Shown here one piece after another: positions 55,860-64,000 of a stretch of 64,000 bases of DNA. The notes beneath the pieces were generated by a model. The model was not told the DNA's origin. It saw nothing but the letters and a program-made list of their open reading frames with translations, and made no database searches. The stretch's first letter is position 1. Every line of letters starts with the position of its first letter. The DNA comes from Adiantum capillus-veneris. Taxonomy: Eukaryota > Streptophyta > Polypodiopsida > Polypodiales > Pteridaceae. Both the position numbers and the translations under genes were made by a program. The stretch spans positions 74,591,935 to 74,655,934 of the forward strand of contig CM043950.1 in the NCBI GenBank assembly GCA_014529385.2, written 5' to 3'.

Positions 55860-55954
55860 ACAGGAAAAAAAGGAAGTTGTTGTAAAGAAAGTGCCACACA
55901 AAGTATTGAGACAGTTTCATATCATACCTTGCATCCAACACATGTTTCAAAGCA

Positions 55955-56145
55955 TGTGAGTGTGTGCACGATGCATGCGAATTGCGAGTGTGAGTGAGGA
56001 AGGAGATAGGTGCCTAGAGTGTTGATGGAGGTTAGCATACGTATTAACCCCTCACTACTCCTTATTAATCTATATTACCAAATAATAGATAAGGTTAGAA
56101 CGATCAATGTGATGGGTGTTTGACCAATTGGATTGAACTTTAAAA
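55955..56145 (-). repeat. 3' LTR of the copia element
   Basis: Begins TGTGAGTGTGTGCA and shares AAACCCTCACTACTCCTTATT-like blocks and ATCTATATTACCAAA with 60387-60577. The inner end is approximate. Confidence 0.8.
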
Positions 56146-56280
56146 CTCTACCATTTGAAGCCCAACCTGGCCCAAGTGACAATGTTTGTAAGTATGTACA
56201 TCCATAGAAATGTGAATCAATCTTTTGTCCTCACCCTACACCCATCATTTCCATGTATTATGCAGTCCGTATGAACCTTC

Positions 56281-57760
56281 CTAGCTCAATGTGCTTGCTA
56301 GACAATATGTCACGATCACATGATAATGAACTTCTATGTGTTTTCGTTTGGAGTGAAACACAGGGTTCTTTGCTAATTCAATCACACTCTCAATATTGCA
56401 ATGCAATGCTTGAGTCTGAGTAATGACAAGATCTCCCACGAGGTGAGCTAACCACATACCTTCCTTGTTGCTAGCATGAGAAACTACCACATACTCTATC
56501 TTTGTGGAGGAAGATGATGTATTTTAGAGACATGATCTCCATGACATGGTTACTCCAATAGACAAGAATACATAACCAAAAGTGGATCTTTGACTATCCA
56601 CACAACCCACAGGATTCCCATCAGTGTAACCCACAATGGATGCATCACTATACCCAAAGAATAAGCACTTGCCTACCTTACCTTTCAGATATCTCAAGAT
56701 GTGCTTCACTCCTTTCGAGTGTTTCTTCTAAGATTCTCCATAAATATACTAACCACTCCCACTGCAAATGCAATTTTTTGTCTTATGGCTACAATGGCGT
56801 ATCCAAAATGACCAACAGCTAAAGAGTATATAACCTTTTTCATTTCCACTTTCTCAGCATTAGAATTGGTATCATCATTCTTGCTAAGTTTTTTACATGC
56901 CTACATTGGGGTACTCAATGTAGCCTTCCTCCCCACATATTACAACATTGCAAGACTATTGGATATACTTTTCCTAAGACAACTCTCGTATTCCATGCTT
57001 CTAATCTCACTTGAGTCACATACCAAGAAAGTGTTCACATCTCCCAAATCTTTCATAGAAAATTGCATGTTACATAAATTATTCAAGATAGAAATCTTGT
57101 CTTAAGACTTCCTGGATATGATAAAATCATCGATATAAAGTATCAAGATGATAAGTGAACCATCATTCGACTTACACGTATACAAGTATCAATCTTCCTA
57201 GCTCATTTCACCACCTTGGGACTGCATGTACTTGTCAAACTTCATGTACCACCACCTTGGGCCTTGTTTTCTACAAAAATACTTAAGCTAAGAGGACACA
57301 TATTCTCTCCCAGTGTGAGTGCACAAGGCCTTGAGCTTCATGCCTGACTAGTTTTTTGCCATAGCTAGGAACTTTTGGAAGACACTAAAGACTTTTCTTT
57401 TCTCTTCAAGAGATAGGCCCACACCTTTTGAGTAGAGTCATCCATGAAAGTCAGGAAATATAATTCCCCCTACAGTCTTATGCAACATAGGCCCACTTAG
57501 ATCATTGTGTACTAAATCTAGAGGATACCCTAACTTTCAATTTAATTGGGATGAGGCCAGCCCAATCTGTTTTGTGTATATGCAATGCTCACACAAACTA
57601 AAATCATAATAGTTTAACACACATATATAGCCAGTTGTTGTAACCGCTTCATCCCCTTCTAGCTCATATGACTAAGCCAACTATGCCACAACTCAGTAGA
57701 AGGCAGCTTGGCTACATAAACAGATTTCTCTTTCACAAAAGAGATATACAAGGAATATAA
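56281..57760 (-). pseudogene. copia pol: pre-integrase, integrase, RT, RNase H
   Basis: Read from high to low coordinates. Pre-integrase: VYVAKLPSTELWHSWLSHMS and KGMKRLQQL. Integrase: LDLVHNDLSGPM, IIFPDFHGLLYSKGVG. RT: an IDDFII box (YVDDM/LII place), DKISILNNLCNMQFSMKDLG, then IYSLAVGHFGYAIVAI and AVGVVSIFM. RNase H: MKHILRYLKGKVGKCLFF, GYSDASIVGYTDGNPVG, DSQRSTFGYVF, VVSHASNKEGMWLAHLVGDL and SKRKHIEVHYHVI. Many stops and shifts. The order IN before RT is diagnostic of Ty1/copia. Confidence 0.85.
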
Positions 57761-57876
57761 TGAGCTAGGGCTTAGGACTTTGAGAATGAGCAATTTACCT
57801 TTCTTTTATCATCCAAGAACCATTGTGAAACACTCATCATCAAGTTATCTTGATGAAACCAAGCTCTTAGTCTCTA

Positions 57877-59845
57877 CACGGCGTCGTTGGGTGGATTTTG
57901 TTGGAGATGGTGGCAACAATGGTGGTGTAGCCTTCGAGCTCATGCATAGTGACGATGTAGTATTGTAGACCTTGTTCCCACGTGCCCCACAAGGGTCAAT
58001 GTTTTTATGAAGGTGAGGCTCCCCTTAGCCATTATAAGGACGTCCTGACAACCAAGGGGTGCTTCCCATGTAGTGAGTTGAGAGAGAGGAGGAAACTTTC
58101 CGAGGTGTCCAACCATGCATGATATACTAAAAAAGACTAGCCACTTAGATGGTATGTAATCAAAATTCTAAAATGAGCTTTGAGAGAGGTGCACGAGTAG
58201 GAAACATCTTTTTCCCCCCTTTTTTGGGATTTCCATCTCCTATAAGAGGAGTTCTTTTGAATTGTAAAGGGGATTTTTTTGTTTGGCTTTTTGGCCATTT
58301 TGTTCCTACGTGACACCACCAGGGACTTGCCAAGATGTTTGTACACCAGTGTGAGACTTGATGGAGGTAGTTTGATAAATCAAACTTCCCCCTTGCAGTG
58401 CACTGTATTTTGCCATGCAGTCCCCCTTCCCTCTTTGTTTTCTACCTTTGTGTGACTTGTTCCAAGTGCGCGTTAGCAGGTGTGCCCCCGCGAGGCTGTG
58501 TTGTGCAAAAAGTGAGAAAGAGAGGGGTGATTGTGTGTAGGCGGAATGGAAAATTGGTGTGTATATATGTGTGAAACAACATGTGGTTTTGATGATGAGT
58601 GCATAGATTGGTTTGTTTGCGAATGGTGGTTTGCCTATAGAATTGTGGTGCTTTGAGAGTGTTTTATAGTGGATAGGCTGCATTGTGGAATCCTTGGGCT
58701 ATAGAGAGCCATTTTTGTGTGTGTTGGGTGTGTTCCCCTTTCCATCTTCTGGTGGTCCATTTAGAAGCAATCTAATTGCTCCGGTTTGAAGTTGAAGCAG
58801 TGATTTTGATGATGTCAAAGATGCGAGCGAGTTTTCAAGAGGCAATATCCCACATGTGGGTTGGATGATGAGATACTCAAGGTATATATAGTGGACTAGG
58901 TCCACTTATTTCATAAGCAAGAGGGAAAAAGGAGATTTGCCCCCTCATTGGATATGGCAGACCTGTCGGGCACTGTCCTGGCAATGGTGGAGGCTCTACA
59001 TGGTGTTGCTGGGCCATCGTACGATGGATTTTGACAGATATGGTGGCGAGAATGGTGGTGCGGCCTTTGGGTGGTGCTCATGCGCAATGATGGTATGGCA
59101 CTGTAGGCCTTGTTTCCGCGTGCCCCACTAGGGCCAACGTTTTTATGAAGGTGAGACTCGCCTTAGCCATTGTAACGGCACCGTGAAAACCGGGGGGTGC
59201 TTTCCATATAGTGAGTTGAGAGAGAGAGGAGGAAACTTGTCAAGGTGTCCAACCATGTAGGATTTTCAAAAAAAGACTAGCCACTTGGATGGCATGTAAT
59301 CGAAATGCTAAAATGAGCTTTGAGAGAGATTCACGAGCATGACACAAGTTTTTTTTTCCTTCTTTGGGATTGCCATCTCCTATAAGAAGAGTTCTCTTGA
59401 ATTGTAAAGACCGTTTGAATTTTTGGCCATTTTGTTCCTACGCGATGCCACTGAGGATGTTTGTACACCATGTGTGGGCCTTTATGGAGGTGTTTTGATG
59501 AATCAAATTCCCCCCTTGGAGTGCATTGAATTTTGTCGTGTCGTCCCCCTTCCCTATTTGTTTTCTGCTTTTGTGCTCATTGTTCTGGGTGTGCGTTGGC
59601 AGGTGCACCCCCCCTCAAGGCAATTGGTGAGGGGTGATTGTGGTGCAGGGAGAACGGGAAATTGGTGTGTGTATGGGTGTGCAACAGAGTGTGCTTTTGA
59701 TGATGAGTGTGTGTAGTGGTTTGTGTGCAAACGGTCGTTTGCATGTAGAATTGTGGTGTTTTATATGCTATGGAATCCTTGAGCCATAGAGAGACATTTT
59801 TGTGTGTGCTAGGTAGGGTCCCCCTTTTTCCCTTTCTAGTGAACT
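57877..59845. repeat. Two tandem ~0.9-kb repeats related to the element C LTR
   Basis: Copies at about 57877-58760 and 58998-59845, period about 1.1 kb. Shared blocks include GTGAGTTGAGAGAGAG, AAGACTAGCCACTT, AAAATGAGCTTTGAGAGAG and TATAGAGAGCCATTTTTGTG. Related to 42410-42770. The 240 bases between them contain TATATATAG near 58881. Could be LTRs of a very short element or a tandem duplication. Confidence 0.75.
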
Positions 59846-60368
59846 ATGGCTACGCTTGTATGCTATCTGTGTGTGAGGTACACACACAGTCGCATCTATG
59901 TGTGTATGCATGCACACAAACTCTTGCACTACCTTGGTACTCTACATTTTCGTTTTCTATTATGTAATGCTACATTACTCTAATTACGTGTGTTTTGATT
60001 TCCAACTATTGCGCTATAGAAAGCATCTCACACTAGCACTATGCTAAGATCTTCAACTTTTAGCACTACAATATCTTCAAGACTATAGTAGCGCTCCATA
60101 CAGAAATAAAAACCACTACTGTTATTTATAATAATCTTCCATACTACCTTCTACCATTGTTACCCCTTCAATTAAAACTTGTGCTATTTATTGTACCTTC
60201 TCTATGGTCAATGCAAGTTGCTTTAGAATTTTGCTACTTCCCCTTCACTTCAATCTTCATAGTGATTGTTGACTATCAACCTCCTACTTAAGCTTCCTAC
60301 TTCAAGGTTTGGAACCTTAGTTTATTTCAAGGCTTGTGCATGCACTGCAAAAAGTGAGAAGAAAAAAA
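59846..60368. other. 5' internal region of the copia element
   Basis: Where gag is expected; no readable gag. Some short repeats of CACTACTGTT/CTTCAATCTTC type. Confidence 0.45.
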
Positions 60369-60372
60369 CCTT

Positions 60373-60384
60373 GCTTTGATACCA
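60373..60384 (-). other. Primer-binding site of the copia element
   Basis: Minus-strand TGGTATCAAAGC two bases after the 5' LTR, one mismatch to the usual initiator tRNA-Met site TGGTATCAGAGC. Confidence 0.85.
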
Positions 60385-60386
60385 AC

Positions 60387-60577
60387 TGTGAGTGCGTGTG
60401 CAATGCATGCAAAGTGCCAGTACGGGTGATGAAGGAGATAAGTGCACAAAGTGTTGGTGGAGCTCAATGTGGAATTTAAACCCTCACTACTCCTTATTGA
60501 TCTATATTACCAAAGAACAAATAAGTTTATTACGGTTAGTGTGACGAGTGTCCTACTAGTTGGTCTAAACCCTAACA
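60387..60577 (-). repeat. 5' LTR of the copia element
   Basis: 191 bp. On the minus strand it starts TGTTAGGGTTTAGAC and ends CACTCACA. Confidence 0.85.
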
Positions 60578-61010
60578 AGCAAGGGGATTTCTATGCTCAT
60601 TTCATGGCACCACACTCACCTATCATCATATGGAAATATGAGAGTGTAAATAAAATTCATAGCATGGTAGCATATGGAAGACTAGATGGTGTTAATCCCT
60701 TGGGAATGAGATCTACCTCATGGAGCACATGGCTAATGGTGTTGGTCAACTACAATATCTCAGTATCGATGGCAATAATGTAGGTGCTTGTGTTGCTTTT
60801 TCTTTTAGTCCCAGGTCCCCACAAAGCAAAAAGAGTGGATGTGTATCTTGAACCTCCAATAGAGGAACTCAAGATGCTATGGCATGCGATCCAAATGCAT
60901 GACTTGTTTGCATTGGTTGGGAGATGGGATGCGTAGATTCATGGGATTTTGATGTGGATTATGCATGACTATCTAGGCTATTCAAAATGTTCTTGTGAGT
61001 TTTGGCGAGT

Positions 61011-61428
61011 TATTTAAATATATTTTTCTAATATATGCTTTCAAGATCTCAATTGTTTTTTCTCATTTTTGTTTCTATCACTTGATATATTTGTATTATT
61101 TTTCTTACCGACTTGGAAACTTTCCCAGTTATCATGCATCTCCAAAGTGCGGCTCCTCGCTTGTGGCAAACATCTTGGAGCACCTCAAGAGCACACTCTT
61201 TGAAAACCATCACCACTCTTTTCTCACATCACAACCTCACTTCAGCCACCCTCGATTGGATCCCCCCCACACCCAATGAGGGTGGCCCCCAGGATGAAAA
61301 GGTACTCCGTGTTAGCAACAAGCTGCAATTTTGGATAACATTTTTTGGAGCTTTTATTGTAAAAGCACTTATTATTTTGATAAATTGGGAATGTTGTAAC
61401 TCCTACTTTCTAGATAAACAATGTAATT
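61011..61428. other. Unassigned sequence
   Basis: Follows the tnp2 remnant. Possibly further degraded CACTA sequence; no gene recognised. Confidence 0.4.
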
Positions 61429-62166
61429 GATGAGCCCGGGCTACAAACTTCCAGATTGTATCAACCTATCTTTAGTTAGAGCTCCCAAATTATTAGTTTT
61501 GACCATAGAACCTTGGATAAGGTATAAAAGCCAATTTTTGTAAGTTTTTGGATAATAGAATACAGCGTGAGCTAATGACGCTCACTTCTCTTCTTCTCGC
61601 GCTTCATACTCCCTTCTCGGTTGTCACATTGCAGTGCTCTCTGTTGTGTTGCAACCATAGTAAGATCTCTATGCGTTGACGTAAGCATTTCATGGTAATC
61701 CATAGCTTTTGGCATCACCGACCCGTGGTCTAATTTCATCATAAGTAGGAATTAAGGCTTAAAAATCATAAAATATGTATAGGCGGGGTATTGGGACATC
61801 ATTGCTAAGCATTTAGATGCATTCTAGGTCGAAAGAGACTAGGTCTAAAACTTGTTGCTGTTAATAATCACGATTTTTGTACTTGACATAAAGTGAGATT
61901 TGAGACCATAAGCTTGTGTGCTTAGGTCTTATAAACATAACGGTTATGATTTGTTTGCCGATTATCGACTAGCTTTTGGTGATTTCAGTCATTTGAGTGT
62001 AGCTTGAGTTAGATGCAAGTTGTCTGTTGTTTTCCAAGAGATTGAAAACCTCTTGTAGCCTCTATGCACTACTTCAGTCATCTTTGTCCCATGGATTGAC
62101 AATTATATTCGTGGTTCTCGCTATGTCTGCAATAAGGTAGGAGTGAGGTTAGACACCTGTCCCACA
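61429..62166 (+). repeat. 5' LTR of element E (tRNA-Asp type)
   Basis: The right end CCCACA is fixed by the primer site. The left end TGATGAGCCCGGGC at 61429 is a guess. TATA box GGTATAAAAG at 61521-61530. The partner LTR would lie beyond the window. Confidence 0.65.
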
Positions 62167-62168
62167 TT

Positions 62169-62188
62169 TGGCGCCGCTACTGGGGATC
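62169..62188 (+). other. Primer-binding site of element E, tRNA-Asp type
   Basis: TGGCGCCGCTACTGGGGATC, two bases after the LTR end; same primer class as 27102-27120 although the LTRs are unrelated. Confidence 0.8.
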
Positions 62189-64000
62189 GAAGAAACCTTA
62201 ACTAGGGAAAAAACGAGTGTGTTGTGCAGTTGTCCTTTAACTTCCCCTAGGATCACCTAGAGTCAAAACTTTCTTTTTAAAACCGCATAGCTTAAGATTG
62301 TGTTTTTTTGTTGTGTAGAGGTAGCTTGAATGTAAGTGTACTTGTAAGTACCGTTTAGGATTGTAGGATTTGATTGGATTTTGAGAATGATTGATGGAGC
62401 AGACAAGTCTAAAGGTCAAGGCTCAAAAAACCATAAAAAACAAGAAACAAATGTTTGTGGACACTTTTCACAATCCCATTGCAATAGAATCTAGGAGTAG
62501 GGTAAGTAGAATCGGAGCGGGATCTCAAAACATTACTCTCTCTAGAAGAATCAATTGTGAGTTGTTTATGTGAAGCTGCAAAATTTCAGGTCTACAACTT
62601 GAAACAGCACCAAAAGACTGTCAATCACTGAATCCGGCTAGAGATTATGCTTTAAAAGTTGTATGAAGCAATGGGTAAGCTTAAGGACGCATTTGAGGTA
62701 AATTTTCAAGAGTTTGCAAATACTCAAATTATTTACTTTTTGACATTTTAGGAAAAATTAAGTTTTGACTCGACTCAGAGGCTTAAAATAGATCATAAAA
62801 AGACCGTTCACTGAAAAAGTAAAAAAAAATGCTCATTTTAGGCCAAAAGTAAATAACCGTGACTATTTACTTTCAGCTCAAAAGTGGCCAAGGTTGATAC
62901 CAGAGACTCTATGCATGTGTACAAACAACTTTTGTAAAGGCCCATAGAATTTGGATCACCAAACTGACCAAAACCTTGGTAAAAACTGAAATCTGTACTG
63001 ATTGTCGAGAACTTGAATGTGACTATCTTTGTTTACCAAAAAGGTGCAAAAATTTTAAAAAGTAAATAATTGTGATTATTACTTTTATTACATTTTTTAG
63101 CTTTTTGACCAACCCAACATATGACTAGTTTTAACATGTTATAGTAAGCCCACAAATCAAATTTAGTAAGATTTAGATCATTGGAGTGAAAATTGTGGCC
63201 AAATTTGTAAAGTCAATCTGCAGACACAAAATTGTTGACCATTTGAACATGGATTATCCAAACTTGATGAAACTTGGCTAGGGAGCTTAAGTTTAGCTGC
63301 TTAACCATTCTGTGTCAACATTGTGGCAAAAATATCAGAAGTAAATAATTGCGATTATGTACATCTGCTATTTTTGCACATTTGAGTATACCACAAGGTC
63401 AAGCATATCAAGTAAACCATAAAAATTAAATTTGGTGGAATTTGGATCACAAAAGTGAGACTTAAGCTAGATTCTAGAACACTGAGTCTACGGACACAAA
63501 ATAGTTGCTAACTTGAACAAATTTTGTTCAAACTCAGTGAAACTTGTCCAGAGACCTTAACAAGTTGAATTCTTGGCAAAACAAGCCAAAAACTGCTAAA
63601 AATAGAGAAAAGTAATAATCACAATTATTTACTTCTGAGACACAAAGACAAAATTTTGGACTTTTGCGTTTGTACAATGTTAGAACAACATAATACAAGA
63701 CCATCGGTCAATTTTGGGCTCAATTGGATCCAAATCAGTACATATTTACTCAATTTTTAGGTTGCAGATTATTCCTCTAGCTTTTTGCAAAACTAGAATA
63801 TGAAAATCTCAATTATTGACTCATTTAGCTCAAACTAAAGTGATATACATAGACCAATCACAATAGTTAGCAAAAATTTGTACAGTCGTTGTGAAAGAAT
63901 AGCTAATTTGATTAACACTGATACAGGAATTGGGTTGCAGAAGACAAGGAAGTGAAATCTTGACAGGAGTTGCAATCAAGTTAAGCGAAAGAAACTGATA
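62189..64000 (+). repeat. Repeat-rich leader of element E
   Basis: From about 62640 the sequence is diverged repeats of about 210-280 bp sharing AATTTGGATCA, GACACAAAATWGTTG and GAAACTTG. Each carries an AAGTAAATAA...TTATTTACTT palindrome. No coding frame recognised before the window ends. Confidence 0.65.

Larger units (their letters stand above)
55955..60577 (-). mobile_element. Ty1/copia element with tandem insert
   Basis: LTRs at 55955-56145 and 60387-60577, flanked by AGCA (55951-55954 and 60578-60581; AAGCA if the last LTR base is counted). Minus-strand order: 5' LTR, initiator-Met primer site, (gag region degraded), pre-integrase, integrase, RT, RNase H, 3' LTR. About 2 kb in the gag region is replaced by two tandem copies of element-C-LTR-like sequence. 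Degenerate throughout. Confidence 0.85.
55860..61010 (+). pseudogene. CACTA (En/Spm) tnp2 transposase remnant, split by a copia element
   Basis: Left piece 55860-55954: VVVKKVPHKVLRQFHIIPCI and QHMF, matching the tnp2 'KVLRYFPLIPRLQRMF' region. It continues in frame after the copia element at 60582 through SWHHTH and, with a shift, VAYGRLDGVNPLGMRSTSWS, VLVNYNIS, FLLVPGPHKAKRVDVYLEPP, IEELKMLWHAI and ILMWIMHDYLGY. Stops interrupt. No CACTA terminal repeats were located. tnp2 is the DDE transposase that mobilises CACTA elements. Confidence 0.75.

Overview
This is nuclear DNA of a land plant. Every recognisable coding stretch belongs to plant-type transposable elements: Ty3/gypsy elements with a second RNase H, Ty1/copia, a LINE, CACTA tnp2 and a Mutator-like transposase. 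Spliceosomal GT-AG introns and long GA, GT and AT microsatellites are also present. I see no convincing ordinary host gene, tRNA, rRNA or CRISPR array. The species cannot be fixed from this sequence. The style of the LINE and of the Mutator-like transposase makes me think of a non-flowering plant (fern, lycophyte, bryophyte or gymnosperm), but that is a low-confidence impression.

Layout. (1) 1-3204: the 5' part of a minus-strand gypsy element ('family B', copy 1), with gag, two small conserved ORFs and the 5' LTR. (2) 3553-39185: a second family B element, minus strand, split in two. Its 3' LTR and RT/RNase H lie at 3553-6866. Its protease, gag, two small ORFs and 5' LTR lie at 34949-39185. 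(3) 6876-34939: the 28-kb insertion that splits it, flanked by the 9-bp direct repeat ATGTTAAAT. When the insertion and one repeat copy are disregarded, the gypsy reading frame runs straight through the site. The insertion is therefore a Mutator-like element (MULE) without visible terminal inverted repeats, about 13.75 kb once two younger nested LTR elements are subtracted. It carries three genes. One is a small plus-strand gene, split by gypsy element A at 8285-17071. The second is a 14-exon minus-strand gene at 18888-22896 whose last exons look like an N6-adenine-type DNA methyltransferase. The third is a divergent plus-strand transposase gene with a DDE-like core and a SWIM finger, split by a tRNA-Asp-primed LTR element at 26524-32036. 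(4) 39945-43346: a non-coding LTR element C. (5) 43797-55430: a minus-strand LINE split by gypsy element D (44279-54105, target duplication GCTAG). (6) 55860-61010: a CACTA tnp2 pseudogene split by a minus-strand copia element (55955-60577, target duplication AGCA). (7) 61429-64000: the 5' LTR and repeat-rich leader of another tRNA-Asp-primed element, E, running off the window.

Nested order and LTR divergence agree. Family B LTRs differ by roughly a tenth by eye, while the LTRs of A and of the tRNA-Asp element, both inside the MULE, differ by only a few percent.

The most unusual content is the MULE with a methyltransferase-like gene next to its transposase, separated by a two-kilobase simple-repeat region holding a strong inverted repeat. 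The second is a pair of paralogous ~70-codon ORFs, conserved in three gypsy copies and found in both orders. All MULE genes here are broken, so any function would have to be sought in intact copies elsewhere.
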